Positions 1-11,830 of a stretch of DNA of 64,000 nt are shown piece after piece. Each line of letters opens with the position of its first letter. The first letter of the stretch is position 1. The DNA lies in NCBI RefSeq assembly GCF_003573695.1, contig NC_039367.1:162394542-162458541 (forward strand), given 5' to 3'. Both the position numbers and the translations under genes were made by a program. The notes under the pieces are model-generated. The model was not told the origin of the DNA and did not search any database. It saw nothing but the letters and a program-made list of their open reading frames with translations. The DNA is from Papaver somniferum. Lineage: Eukaryota; Streptophyta; Magnoliopsida; Ranunculales; Papaveraceae.

Positions 1-480
1 ATCCGGTTTTTGTCTTTTTCCTCTATCCCCAATTAATTTTTTTATCCCCCAATTTTGCGTACAATACGATACTAACACCCCTTATACCCCAATACGACGA
101 AGTCGTTTTTATTTTTTAAAGGTTCAATCAAACTTAAAAAAAGACCATTCTCTACTAGTATTTCCACGAGCCTATGCAGCAGATCTCAGAAAATACATTG
201 CATTTTAGCAAGATAAATAGTGATAACGTCCTCCTAACACACAAAAAAATGATCATGACCCTGAAAAATAAACGAATTGCTAATTCTGATTCCTTACTAG
301 CCATCCCCATAAAATCACCCCCAAAACCTAAAGCATTTTTTTTTGAGTAGAAAGGTTAATATATTGATAAAAGAAAAGGAACAAGCACAACAGTGTGATA
401 GACACATTTTTGTGTTTAATTTGATCTCAATACTATATATTGTTGGCACTCGAGTTTGTACTAATTTTGGTGTTTTATGT
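1..480. other. AT-rich sequence without a recognisable gene
   Basis: I see no conserved coding signal, RNA gene or terminal repeat here. Short open frames on both strands overlap each other and have no recognisable motif. Confidence 0.4.
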
Positions 481-790
481 GTTTGTAGGCACCTTTGGAA
501 AATAAACATTTTTTGGAAAATTCGGCTCGAAAAGTTGGTAAAAGCCCCGGAGGACACGTGTTATTCGGACTCTCACCGTTGGATAAGGGGCACATCAATT
601 ACTAAGGAGCACCACAGGTCACCCCAAAGGCAGCTGATATTCGCACCCCAGTTCTGGTTAGGGGGAGGACATCTTCTTCCCAAATTCAAAAACCAAAAAT
701 TGGCGGGAAAAAATACTATCAACTGGCAGATGTTTTGTTGGAATTTTTGAACGTGTTCTAGGGCGATTCAATGGCTGATTTTTGGTAGGA
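481..790 (+). other. exon-like remnant, unknown family
   Basis: A splice-acceptor-like TTTGTAG is followed by a frame reading KVGKSPGGHVLFGLSPLDKG, then an in-frame stop, then a further open stretch to about 790. The composition looks like former coding sequence rather than random DNA. I do not recognise the family. Its setting in repeat-rich DNA makes a decayed transposon exon as likely as a host gene relic. Confidence 0.25.
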
Positions 791-1081
791 AGTTGTGATA
801 TGTCCTAGAAAACACGTTTTGGGCTTTTGGTTCGATCAAATTTGGCCAGAATTAGCTGGATAATTCACGGAATGCAAAACAGGGAAACACGGGTTGGACA
901 CGGGATTGGAGAAGATTTGAGCGTGTTCTGCTCATGCATGAGGGCTCTAGCAACATTGTGGGTCGTGTGTAAACATTTCTAGAGTGACCAGGATGGAAAT
1001 CTACACGTGAGAAGCTAAATCAGGGAAGAAAATATTCCCAGAATATTTTTTCATCAAACCGAGTTAAGAGAGAATTATCTC

Positions 1082-1480
1082 GAGTTATAGCTAGACTTCT
1101 TGATCCTGTGGAGTATATATAGAGTGCTGGGGACTCATAGAAGAGGTGTCGAGAGTTTGGGGTCGAGAGAAGGTCCAGAGAAGCAGAAATCAAGAGTTGA
1201 TGAAACTCTGTTTATGTTGCTGCTGCTGATGAAGAACACCAAGAACACGAAGCACAGACACGCAAGGACAGTGGTTTATCAACAGTGTCTAAGTCGCACA
1301 GCCGTGGGTCGCATTGCAGTCTAAACATCAGCATCACTTGTGTTTTATCGTTCATTCTGTGACGCTTTTTGTGCGTCGCAGATTACAGTTTTACACCATT
1401 TTCTCCTTTTCCCTCCATTGTAAACACCATTTGAGCTATAAAAATATATTTTGACCGTGTTTTTATCATGATGAGCTAAA
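1082..1480 (+). other. TATA-bearing leader-like segment, possible LTR or UTR remnant
   Basis: A TATATATAG box near 1115 is followed by about 200 bases of moderately GC-rich sequence with a 74-codon open frame (1100-1324) that has no recognisable motif. The arrangement resembles an LTR or a promoter plus leader. No matching second copy or primer-binding site was found in the window, so this is only a suggestion. From 1480 to 1990 I see nothing interpretable. Confidence 0.2.
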
Positions 1481-1998
1481 CCCAACACTGGGACGACGGA
1501 GGAGGATGAATTTCATACACGGATAAATTTATTTTATTCTTTTTTTATGACTTTTGCATTAATTTAAAATTGAAATATGATTTGAATTAATTGGTTGTTA
1601 TTTAATTTGATGATGTATGCTTAGCTTAGGTGTTTTGATACATCATGCTTAGGACTTACAATCGATGTTTTGAGAATCTATCTTGGCAAAATCAGAGTCC
1701 ATGTTAATTTTATTGAGTTTTAAATTGTCAAAGAATATATGAATGAACCTCGTGTAGTGAATTCGGCCAAATCCTTAGTCCCAGTACCTCTCGCACATTG
1801 TTAATATTTTTGTATATATATTTTTATTAAATCTAAAAATTCCATTTCCTTCACAAGTCTGAAACGAATCCTATTTACTACAACCCCATCAAAAACTTTA
1901 ATCACAGTGCAAACAAGAGCTCAGGCTACAGCCAAACTCAGATCAAAATAGAAGACCACCCTAGCATCAAGCTAAGCCAAATAAACAAAATCAATTGG

Positions 1999-2240
1999 CT
2001 ACCTATGTCCTATGCCTAGATTGTCATTGCCCAGATCATTCTTCAAACCTAGTTTTTCCAGCTCCCTTTCCAATTTAGTCTTTTGGTATTTATCATTTAT
2101 CTCGCTGAAAATGCTCATCTTTTCTTCTTTTGAGCACCCACTGTCGGCTCCTATCATAACTGAAAAATTAAACAAATTTTCCACATGTTGAGTGCCAGTC
2201 CTTGGTATCCTGTTTGGGACAACATCCAGATTTGGTCTTC
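1999..2240 (-). other. unidentified ORF fragment with a charged helical tail
   Basis: A minus-strand frame runs about 80 codons to a TAG at the low-coordinate end. It has no convincing ATG and is probably a terminal exon. The last 40 residues are rich in K and E (KTKLERELEKLGLKNDLG) and could form a short coiled coil. A neighbouring frame upstream is also open (DPSSSSDDMELVKTKSG), so a frameshift or intron may separate two pieces. I do not recognise the family. Confidence 0.25.
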
Positions 2241-2499
2241 ACTAATTCCATATCATCACTTGAACTTGAAGGATCCATATCTTCATTAATATTCCCAAAA
2301 TCTAAAGCATGAACCAACACTTACTGGTCTTCTTGTGATAAGATATATACAGTCTAGAGACGTTTAACATCTCAGCCTGGAAGACAGCATATTAGACTCT
2401 GATCACCTTCATACAGCTGCGAATATAGTAAAAAAAATAAAATTGTGTATATAGAAACTTGAGACATGAATATTAACTGAAATTTATCATTTGTTTTTA

Positions 2500-2891
2500 G
2501 GAAAAATTGGAAAAATGCCTCAATATGAGATGCAATGTTGGAAATCTGCCCCAACGTTAAAAATAGTTGGAAAAATGCCCCATTTCGTTAACTTTGACAT
2601 CCAACCCAGTTAAGTCACATGCGTAAAGCCACCATCACCACCAGAACTACCATTAACACCGCCGCTTCCACCACCAGAACCTTAAACATGAACCCTAAAC
2701 CCTCAATCCTGGATTTTGAACCCTTAACCGTGAATTTTGAAGGACGTATTTGTCTTTTTATTCGCGTGTGTGGGCTCACACATGTGACTTAACTGAGTTT
2801 TTGACAGAATGGGGCATTTTTCCGAACTTTTAAATGTTGGGGCAGATTTCCAACATTGCACCCAATATTGGGACATTTTCCCAATTTTCCC
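2500..2891. mobile_element. MULE-like MITE with about 110-bp terminal inverted repeats
   Basis: The left arm (about 2500-2615) and the reverse complement of the right arm (about 2785-2891) match over roughly 110 bases with scattered mismatches. Both begin GGAAAATTGG-like and share the block GCAATGTTGGAAATCTGCCC. The unique core is about 170 bases and has no gene. Long TIRs on a small element are typical of Mutator-like non-autonomous elements. I could not see a clean 9-bp target duplication, so the superfamily is an inference. Confidence 0.6.
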
Positions 2892-2990
2892 ATATTGGGA
2901 ATTAAATCAAGTACACGATAATCTGTAAGGACCGATCTCAATTTTCTTCCTCTTGATTTCTGCCTAAATATATACCAGTGTTAAGTGAAA

Positions 2991-4034
2991 CTAAGCTTTC
3001 AAAAAACTCAATCTGCTCCAGTACCTTGCATCACACAAGTTTAGTTCTTTAACACTTCCATTTTTTGGGTCATACAATTCTAGATTACCAGCATTCCTGC
3101 AAAACAGAATCTCACCTCTCTTCTTGAGAGACCCCATAGGCTTCAAATATTTGCAGTGGTTCATAATTCTCACATCCGATATGACATAACGTTTAGTCCA
3201 AGATTCGCGAACTCCATAATCTCGCATCACCCAAACTTCAAAACAAACTTCAACAATATTTTTAACGACTAAACAAAGGCACTGTCGTAAAACTCCCATA
3301 CTCAAAGACCGTTGTTGCATTTTCTATAATACTTCTTCTGTTTGTGGAACTTCACTGAAGTTCTCATCACTAATATCAAAAGAGATGATTGACAAGAAGT
3401 CTTTGTCATGTGTTCTGAAAAACCAGTGTAAAGCTCCATTAACAAGCACCCCAGTACTTATTGTGCTAAAAGAACACGTATAATGCATAGTTTGACAGCT
3501 TTTCCATGAATTTGATCTTAATGTATAGATATGGACTAAAGAACTGCTTGTAGGTTCATTAGGATCACTCATGAAAATTATTACCTTGTAATCGTTAGCC
3601 TTATGATCATAACCAAAACCACATGCGCATTATAGTGCCTCACACATTTATTTGCTGGGTTAGGTATTTTCTTGTACTCTTTAGTGGATGGATTCAAAAG
3701 ACAAGAAAATTTCTTCTTATCGACCATTACAAGAACCAACAAAACTAACCAAATTGTCAAAAAAATTGAACGTATCACTTATTTCAACGGTATCATCTTT
3801 GAACTCATTCAATAATAATGAATGATAACTTATAGAATACATCAAGTCTTTTTCACGTCCGTGAGTTCTAAACAACGAACTGGTGTTGTTTCTTTGATTG
3901 AGGTGTACCTCAACAAACCGAGGATGAGAAACTATTGAAATCCAAGATTTGCATACACACTTACATACGTACGTGGATTTAACTGGTAGCCTTGCGACGA
4001 TCTCGAGATAGACGTCTTCCGGAAAGATTGACAT
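2991..4034 (-). pseudogene. F-box/FBA protein pseudogene (three or more frameshifts)
   Basis: The N-terminal F-box is clear (SIFPEDVYLEIVARLPVKS, then CKCVCKSW). It is followed by the FBA landmarks SCNG, LNPSTKEYKKIP, SWKSCQ, GVLVNGALHW, ISFDISDENF and WVMRDYGVRESWTK. These lie in four successive frames with breaks near 3720, 3600 and 3322, so no full protein can be made. The original length would have been about 350 residues, as in the intact paralogue at 25.8-26.9 kb. In this family the F-box binds SKP1 in an SCF ubiquitin ligase and the C-terminal FBA domain binds the substrate. Confidence 0.9.
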
Positions 4035-4334
4035 GGATCCTATAGCTTCTCCTTCTTAGTTACAGAACGAACGCAAAACTTGCTAGGGTATTGATATTTG
4101 AGAATTCTTCTCCTCTTTATATTGCACTGTTATAACGAAGTGAAACAACTGTTGTACTTGCACGGGCTAAAAAAAACCCATATATCTAGTTGTATTCGTC
4201 TTTATATTTGTATGTCATCATGTGAACAATATAAATAGGTTGTTGAGCCATGAGAATTTGTACACCAAATTGATTATCAATTTAGTCGTTTATTGCTTCC
4301 GCCTGTGCTCTCCTCTCTCTTGATCGATCTTACA

Positions 4335-4352
4335 TATGGTATCATAGCAAGG
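4335..4352 (+). promoter_or_regulatory. primer-binding site (tRNA-iMet type)
   Basis: TGGTATCATAGC begins three bases after the LTR end. The plant Copia consensus is TGGTATCAGAGC, one mismatch away. It fixes the element's orientation as plus. Confidence 0.65.
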
Positions 4353-5974
4353 TAAGAGGAAGAGAGAGAAGAGGGAGAAAAGGTCAAAAAAATCTTATGT
4401 TCTTCGATGTTAGAGAATTCATGGTTCGTTGTTTATTGTTTTTTTGTTACTGTTAAGCGTGAGGTCGAAAGGAAAAAATTAAAAGCAAAAAAACAAGTTC
4501 ACCAGGTTAGGGTTAATAGAACATAGCTGCTGGCTCTATGAGGGTATGTTGTGGGTTTAACAAAAGTTATGCAATATGTCTCTGGAAAAAAAGTAATTCA
4601 ATTTCAGGTCTTAAAACTCGTGGAAGATTGAATTATTGTTGTTGACTTTGAAGATAAGGAAGTTCAAGTCGTGAAGAAGTTGGATCTAAAATTGAAGAGA
4701 CGATGACTGTGAAGGTCGAAAAAATCAAGTCCAGCCATTTAATAAATGAAACTGTCGGGTAAGAAAGATCAGCTGTTTTATAAAAGAAACTGACGGGTGA
4801 GAAAGTTCAGTCGTTCTATAAAACAAACCACTGGGTAACTTATTATTGAAGCCGGGAAGCAGGCGAAGAAAGAAGAATCTTGTTGTCGTTTCATATCAAG
4901 GTGAAAATCAAGTTTAGGGCACATTATAAATGAACTGAGAAGAACGAGGGAGAAGCTAGCGTAAAAAAAAAGTGTTTGGTAGAAACTATCAAAAAGGTTT
5001 TGGCAGCAATGGTGAAGACCATTGATGAAGCTCGAGAACGATGGGCTTGCGATGATTGTAACAAGAACAGTAAAGAGTTGGTTTTGAGTAAACCAGGGAA
5101 GATGAACTAGGAGTTTGTGGTATCTTTGAAGTATGTGGTGATGATTATAATGACTGTGAAAGTTAGTACTGCAAAGAACAAGGGTTGTTGTGGCAGAGCA
5201 TTGAGGTTTCGCAAAAGGAAGAAATGATGCTGAGGAGACGGCGGTGCTGATAGATGGGTTAGGGTATAGAGAATTATCAAGAAGGTATATCTGTCATACA
5301 CTGTTGGAAAAATCTAGTGTTTGATGGTTGGTTACAGTGGTTTGTTCTAAGGGTTAATACCTATTAAAAGTGGCTATGTTTGCGTGTTTTTGGTAAAGAA
5401 GTGTGGTTGTTTCGAAGGGTTAGTTCATGGATTCGAAATAAAAAGAAAGAGATCAAAGTTGCTATTGTAGTTGAGAGAAGGTCTAGTACAGTTTGATGAA
5501 GTTGAAAACTAAGTCAAAGACTTAAAATGACAGGAAATGTTGGATGGTGATGTTTCAAAGACTTAGGATGGTGTCACGTTGGAGTTTAAGCTCAAACATG
5601 TTGGAAACCGTGAAGTATGGTTGAAGAGTTTGTGAGAGAAACTTAGAGTACCTACAAAGTGTGGCAGACTTTGTATAAAAGTGACGCTTGTGGCAGAAGT
5701 GTGGCAAGATTGTGAAACAAATGTGAAAGTTTCGTCTTTAAAAAAAACGTGATTGGAAAAAAAAAAAAAAAAAAAGCAGCAGAAACAACAGTAAGGTTGT
5801 GAATAAACAGAACTAAATCAATTACCAAGGGTGATGAGAGAATGAATTTCAATAAGAGGTACGCGAGTGAAGCCTATGAGTTTTGGAAGATACGTTACAA
5901 GAATGTGATCGTGAGAATTGAAGCAATTCCAGTGTGGAATTTGAAGAGTAGGTAGATTTATAATGCTCTATATG

Positions 5975-6235
5975 GAAATCATGCTTGTAAAGCAGGTTAC
6001 AAGTTGCGAGTGAAGTAATTTGTATGGAAATTCTTCCTGTAAAGTAGGTTATAAATTGCAAGTGAAGTGATTTGTATGGAAATCCTGCGGTAAAGTAGGT
6101 TAGAAATTGCGAGTGAAGTAGTTTTTATGGAGATCCTGCGAGTGAAGTAGGTAAATAAGAGATGAGGTTGAGCTACAATGCTCAGTGATGAGTTACAAAT
6201 TACGAGTGAAGTAAGTTCGTACGGAAAAAAAATTT
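5975..6235 (+). repeat. imperfect tandem repeat inside the Copia-like element
   Basis: A unit of about 60 bases built from GTGAAGTAATTTGTATGGAA, a TCCTGC motif and AAAGTAGGTTA repeats about four times with decay. It lies in the non-coding interior just upstream of the 3' LTR. No protein is encoded. Confidence 0.55.
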
Positions 6236-6328
6236 GGTTTCGTATTTGGTTAGCAAGTTGGAGGAGGACAACAATTGTGTTTATATCTTGTTAAGGATTA
6301 GTTAAGAATACCTTGGTTTAAGGGAGAA

Positions 6329-6705
6329 TGTTGGAAGTTAAACCAAGATATTGTGATTTGGTTTTGGATCAACAACTGTAGTTGACGTAGTCAGGGTGGA
6401 TCAATAAGAACAATTGACACAGAGCTGTCATATTTGGAAAGTTGAGTAAACTTGAGAAACAATATGTTTTTGTTTATATAAGAGATCCATGTTTAGAGTA
6501 TTATTATGTTTAGAAGTTCTTTGTGTTTCTAGAAGTGTCTTTTATTTAGAATGTGATTTTATTAGGAAAGTGATTTGAGTGATCGCCAAGTTTGTGAAAA
6601 ATATAAATAGGTTGTTGAGTCATGAGAGTTTGTACACCGAATTGATTATCAATGTAGTCATTTATTCCTTCCGCATGTACTTCCTTTCTTTTTCTCGATC
6701 CTACA
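6329..6705 (+). repeat. 3' LTR of the Copia-like element
   Basis: The 377-base LTR has TG and CA ends. It contains AATATAAATAGG about 100 bases before its end, a plausible TATA box shared with the 5' remnant. The next DNA, from 6715, is F-box coding sequence, so the element sits at the 3' side of another F-box relic. Confidence 0.7.
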
Positions 6706-6714
6706 ATGTAAAAT

Positions 6715-7090
6715 TTAGTCTAGATCTGATTGTGGTATGTCAGTGAAATTCTCATCGTCAATATGAAAAGAGATTATTAGCATGGATTGTTGGCCGCGTG
6801 CTCCATTGACAAGCGCTCCACTTAGATCTAGGAAAGGAAACTTATAAGGCATGGTTTGACAGTTTTTCCACGCATATGATCTTAATGTATACATCACATA
6901 TTTGATTCTTGTCAATAACAATGAATTATAACTTACATTTTCGTGTTCTATATGATTAAGGTGTATCTAAACAAAACCGGGATTAAACTAAATGAAACCA
7001 TGAATTGCAGACAATTACATGTAAGTAATGATTTAACTGGTATAGCCTTGTGAAGATCTCAAGATAGACATCTTCCGGAACACTTGACAT
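6715..7090 (-). pseudogene. F-box gene fragment, internally deleted
   Basis: The high-coordinate end reads as the family N-terminus (SVPEDVYLEIF-like, ATG near 7090). The low end reads YTLRSYAWKNCQTMPYKF, LSGALVNGA and ISFHIDDENF, which match the FBA middle of the pseudogene at 2991-4034. The region between them, including the SCNG and LWNPATKEYKK segments, is missing. The C-terminal third is also gone, cut where the Copia-like LTR ends at 6705. It is a dead relic. Confidence 0.8.
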
Positions 7091-7209
7091 TGATGCATCT
7101 ATTCTTTTACTCTCATTCTTATAGTTTTAAGAAAAACACAAAACTAGGGTAGATTTGGAGGTAAAAGAACTTGCAGATATTAATAAATGATAATAAACGT
7201 TTGGATGGG

Positions 7210-7760
7210 CGTAGAGGTGTAAATAGGGTTGTCCCAGCACCAACACAACCCATCACAACACGCTAAAATTTGAGCACAACCCATCCCAACACGTGACTTA
7301 GCCAGCACGGAGCAACACGTTAATTAAATGGGACGTGTTGGGTTTGACTAATTGGCACAGTAGCGCAGCAAAGCATGCGACACGGATTAGCACGCGACAC
7401 GACACAACACGTTAACTAAGCACGTCATAATAGGTATAAAATGCTACAAAACATGGGATAATACATCACATTTTGTGTATATTTCACAAAAACACCTTTA
7501 TTCCAGCAAATAATTGACATTTTACTATCGTTATGTTGACTTATTTTCATGATAACACATATCAAACCTAAATATATATTTGGAAAACATTTGTATTGGA
7601 AAATATAAAATAAATGTGTCTGACACAGCACAACACGTCACATCACATTTATTTTTCTGGTACAACCCAACACATCACGTCATCTAGCACGGCACAACAC
7701 GACACGTCATAATCTCCGACACATCACAGCTCCACACATAGCACGTGATTAGGCGCGCCG
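7210..7760. mobile_element. hAT-like subterminal repeat block, probably truncated
   Basis: TAGAGGTGTAAATAGGG at 7212 resembles the terminal sequence of many plant hAT elements. It is followed by dense short repeats built on CACGACACGAC and CAACACG on both flanks of an AT-rich core. Such reiterated subterminal motifs are transposase-binding sites in hAT elements. I found no matching inverted terminus at the right side, so one end is missing or decayed. Confidence 0.4.
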
Positions 7761-8031
7761 GAACTAGTCTTTCGGGGTTGGTGGAAGTTTTCACTTGATG
7801 AATTCGGTTTCATGACGGATCCGAAGATGCGTCATCTGACAACTCTTTAAATGTTTGTTTGTAACAACTCCTTTAACGTAGTTTGTTTATTCCCGCACTG
7901 ATCGTGTGAAAAAAAACGTAGCATTGATTCATTCGACATAGTCATAACAAAGGGTGTTTCAAAAATATCCAGTCTAAGCAAAAATAAGGCCCGTGATGTT
8001 AGTTTCCATAGTTAAGTTCTTAGAGCATCTC

Positions 8032-8325
8032 CAAAAGATGGTGAAAGTTTTATTTTCTTTTGACACATAGGATTTTAAATCCTCATTTAGATTAAATCCA
8101 TCTCCGACAGTAGGTCCTATAAAGTGGGAAGGGTGTCAAAATAAATATGAAGGTTTTAGAGAAAATCTCATTTAGACCTTGGGAATGGCCTCCATGTCAT
8201 CTTTTTGACTTCTTTTTTAAATAAAATTTTCTAAACCAATACGAAAAAAGAATCACTTTTATCTTTATCCAACAAAACAAATCCTAAAACTAACACCCCA
8301 CACTACTGGAGATGGTTCATGTGAA
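8032..8325. mobile_element. possible small MITE
   Basis: GAGCATCTCCAAAAGATGG at the left is partly matched in reverse complement by CACTACTGGAGATGG near 8300. The segment between is AT-rich and non-coding. The GCATCTCCAA start is common in plant Harbinger-type MITEs. The inverted match is short and imperfect. Confidence 0.3.
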
Positions 8326-8407
8326 AACATTATTCTTTCTGCTACATATATATAACTCCATAAATAAGGATCTAAATAAAAACTCCACGTAGGATTTTTA
8401 TCATCCA

Positions 8408-8580
8408 CACTACTGGAAGAAGGTCGTTTTAAGATAGTTTGGAAAGTGTTGTACTAACGAGTTATAGGACACTTTCGGAATGCCTCTGAAAGTGCCCTAG
8501 ATTCAGTGTCTTTCTTTGAAACGACACTTTCAAGTTGACTCAGATTTACGATACTTTCAGGTTATCGCTAGGTACGACAA
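8408..8580. mobile_element. CACTA-type transposon terminus
   Basis: CACTACTGGAAGAAGG has the CACTA end signature. It is followed by reiterated ACACTTTC and GAAAGTG motifs in both orientations, as expected of CACTA subterminal repeats. No CCAGTAGTG partner end was found downstream, so the element is truncated or its other end has decayed. Confidence 0.4.
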
Positions 8581-9700
8581 GTGGATTACGTCGTAGATTT
8601 GATTATATTAAAATATATAAAAAAGAAAAAGACGAGTCAGTTCTGGCTGGTGGTTGCAGCAATTCTGACTGGGCTGAAATAATTCTGATTCAAAACTCAA
8701 ATTACCCTAAATTGGAACTCAAACCACACTGAAATTCTGCTGGAATCAATTTACAATTCCATTCAACCAAACTTTCAAATTCTACACAAAATCAATCTAC
8801 AAGTTCACATTTGAATTCAGTTTACAAATGCTCAAAAATACCAAAAAAAAAAAAAATCTAGGAAAATACCGAATTCACACCACAAGTTCTAAAAGGATAA
8901 TGCTCTCATACAATCAGAGCAGAGCAACCTAATAAACACAAAAACCAGCAAAAACCAGCAAAAAGATGAATTGACCGGCCCAATTAAGAACTTGCAAGTA
9001 CCTGTAGAAAAGAAAAGTTTGAGCATTAGAAGTTTAATTGCAAAGAGGTCATAACTTAGCAATTAACATCAATACGGAAAAACTTAATAAAGCCGAATGT
9101 AAAATGGTTAAACAAGGTATATACTTTTTTGAGATTATGTGTCTGCATTCTGGCTGATGAGCAATGTGCATGATTTATTAATCTTTAATGAAACCAGTAG
9201 CGGCATATGAGACATGCAAACAATGATCTAGAAACTAGTAATATTAGGTATTATTATTTCCTTGGGCAATGCTGATTAATAACATGTGATTAAGTCCAAG
9301 TATAAATAAGGCTCTAGGTAAATATGAAGTGGGTCTTTTAGGCACAGAACTTACTGTTTATCATTGAGCTTTCTCCTACTTCTGTATACTGTTGTCACTT
9401 GTCGCTCCACTACGTCCAAGTGTCTTCTCCTACTATGATTTTCCTGCAATAAAAAGTTAGAAACTATCAGGTTTTAGTAAACATTACAAGAGTGTACCAA
9501 GACACGGTTTTAAACTCTATTGGTCAAGAACAAGGTATTCACCTCTACCAGTAATTGCTATCGCATGCACAAGCAGTAGCCATGGTACTTGTATAAAGGA
9601 AGCAACTTCCAACCATCTGGTACACAGTAACACCAATGCGGCAGCAGCAACCATAAGTAATAATTCACAAGCATCAGATTAAAGGCTATAAAATATTAGG
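8581..9700. other. non-coding AT-rich stretch
   Basis: I see no gene, RNA or clear repeat. Short open frames are isolated and lack motifs. Confidence 0.4.
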
Positions 9701-11480
9701 TCCCTGGAATTTTCTACAAGGTAAGCTATTGCACCAAAACACCACGCAGAATGAGCGTGTCCAAAAGTGTCAAGGTAACTTGGATCAGAACACAAAAAAA
9801 ATTCTTCACACTGTCATCATTGTTGTTACAGGTCTTGGTAGGTTTGGAAGCTCCTTCTACAAAGACACAAACCCAATGACCAGGAATAGCCTTTGCAATA
9901 TGGAACAAATTACAAACATAGAAGATACAAAATAATGAACATGGAACATCAGTTGGACGGCAGCAAAGTCATCCCATACAAACATAAATCGATAACATAA
10001 ATTGATAAATGCCATTTTACAAAGAGAGTATAGTTGGTACTTGGAGAAACATGTGTGTGGGAATCCATTCCATTCTTAAAAGGCCTTCCCAGATTTAGCT
10101 CGCCGAACTCCAAGAAGTATTCAACTTTATTGAAGGATTCATGGACCTACAAAGAATATACGCACTAATTAACGTTGTGCACCAACTAAACAGAAGCAAA
10201 CTTATGTAAAGATAAATGGAGAAATACCATTTTACAAAGAGAGTAGAGTACGTTACTTGAAGAAGCATGTGTATTGGCATCAATTCCATCCTTAGGAGGC
10301 TTTCCTGGCTTACGTTTCACCAACCTCCATATAGTATCCAATTTTAGTGGAGTGCTTAATGTGCCTAATATTGGTATCAAGTAAAAACTGAATTACTATC
10401 CGGCCAAGAGCAAATTTTGCAAGGTTCACTTGTTAGCTCAATTTACAGAATGTAAATGTAAATTAAGGCGCAAATTTGTTTCTTATAGAGTCTTAGTTAA
10501 TAGTTTCAAGTAAACTTCGAATGAGGTATGCATATCAGAGCCTCTTAAAAGTTTCAATTAAGATTCAGGGAGTTGGAAATTGCATTCGTTTTTTCTTATA
10601 CCATGGCATGTACAAACAAATCCACTTTAACAAAAATAAAGCAAAACAAGTGATTTACCCTGAGGAGTCCGAGTTACAGACACTTCCTTGGATCTTCCTC
10701 ATTTCCGCTTGGTTGACTCACAACAGTTGTTTTCACAAGCCACACATCTCTTTGTTGTAGATAATCACGAGAACCACAATCAAGCATTACAAAAAATAAA
10801 TAAATCTTACAATGGAGAGATTAGTAGAGTAAGTTACCAAACACATTTCTTCTTGGTGTTCTATCCATATCCATTTATCACAAACCCTAACTTAGACATT
10901 ATCACTCCAAAAGATCAAGTTTGCAAAATCCAAATCTCGTCTTCTCAAATTCGTGTCCCCTACAAAGTCCCAGAAAAAAAAAATCAGTTATAAATTAAAC
11001 CCATAAAAGACTAAACTAACATAAAAAAATCAGTTAAAAAGACTATCTCGAAAACCCCTTGAGCAAAATCCCAAAACTTTGTTCTAACTGCCTAAATTTA
11101 GTAAATGCCAGAGACCCAAATTTAGTAAATGAAACACTACGTCATATAGTGTAGCATAAGAAAAAGATTTAAGTGATCAACAGACCTCTACAACTAGACC
11201 AGGACAAATATGAATTTGAATAATGAGAAACTCATCCTCTACAATACCATGCCAATGACCAGGACAGTACATAAATCCTACCAAACAATCTGCTAAAACC
11301 AGTTTTGTAACAGTTCGCAAGAAAGCAATCATGGAGAAACTCTACATGTAAAGCTGTGAAGTGTTCAGCAGATGGCAGGAGCTTCCGAACCACTATTCCC
11401 AAGGGAGTTACCCCCATTATCGGCACCAAGAACTACATCTGTGAAAATGTTGCAAATGTATGTATCTGCAAGTAAAACGA
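9701..11480 (-). other. exon-like minus-strand fragments of an unidentified gene
   Basis: Several minus-strand stretches have coding character: a C-rich and basic piece near 10650-10760 (CCESTKRK, stop, GRSKEVSVTRTPQG), a piece near 10265-10350 (LKLDTIWRLVKRKPGKPPKD), its divergent duplicate near 10030-10130, and VVLGADNGGNSLGNSGSEAP near 11370-11435. They are separated by AT-rich intron-like DNA and contain stops. A basic region plus a THxS motif could suit a CACTA (En/Spm) transposase, and a CACTA-like end lies at 8408, but I cannot confirm the family. Confidence 0.25.
9965..10345. repeat. divergent tandem duplication of about 240-bp period
   Basis: The block AAATGCCATTTTACAAAGAG...GTACTTGGAGAAACATGTGTG near 10010-10060 recurs near 10220-10275 as AAATACCATTTTACAAAGAG and GAAGAAGCATGTGTATTGGC. 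Each copy is followed by a related exon-like piece. This indicates an old local duplication of one exon and its flanking intron. Confidence 0.5.
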
Positions 11481-11830
11481 ACACGATATTCATATCATTC
11501 TAACTTGTAACATCATAAACAAACACAATATTAATATCATTCTAACTATAATTTCTACATACAATAAATTATGCATTTACAACCTTCATAAGCTGCAGCA
11601 TACTCTAAAATTGTGTCCCAACCAAACCCTTGCGAGGAGTAATATCTTGAGCTTCTGCACCTAAAAAGTTCAGGGAAACAAAAACTCCATATATATTACA
11701 GTTTTCACTTAAGCCTTACATCAAACACTTGATAAGCTGAAATAATAGCATTCTCAACTCACAATCCCATACAAAGACAGAGAGATATATACCAAACCAT
11801 CGTTCTTGTAGTACTTGTTTTATCCTTTAC

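Larger units (their letters stand above)
4217..6705 (+). mobile_element. non-autonomous Copia-like LTR element, 5' LTR truncated
   Basis: The 3' LTR (6329-6705) starts TGTTGGAAG, ends CTACA and follows a purine-rich GGGAGAA. Its last 115 bases reappear at 4217-4334, where the 5' LTR copy is cut short. Directly after that copy lies TGGTATCATAGC, one base from the initiator-Met primer-binding site used by many plant Copia elements. The internal part of about 2 kb has no gag or pol frame. It holds imperfect short repeats instead, so it is a LARD-like passenger. The 5' truncation abuts the upstream flank of the F-box pseudogene at 2991-4034. Confidence 0.7.

Noticed and set aside
2690..2710. Telomere-like AACCCTAAACCCTCAATCC
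   Set aside because: A single imperfect pair of units in a MITE core, not an array.
4335..4352. tRNA-like match
   Set aside because: Only the 3'-terminal complement of a tRNA is present, as in a primer-binding site; no cloverleaf can be drawn. The same applies near 17971, 31075, 23060 and 55800.
10521..10993. Plus-strand frames of 79 and 101 codons
   Set aside because: No ATG context or domain. The coding-like signal in this stretch is on the minus strand.
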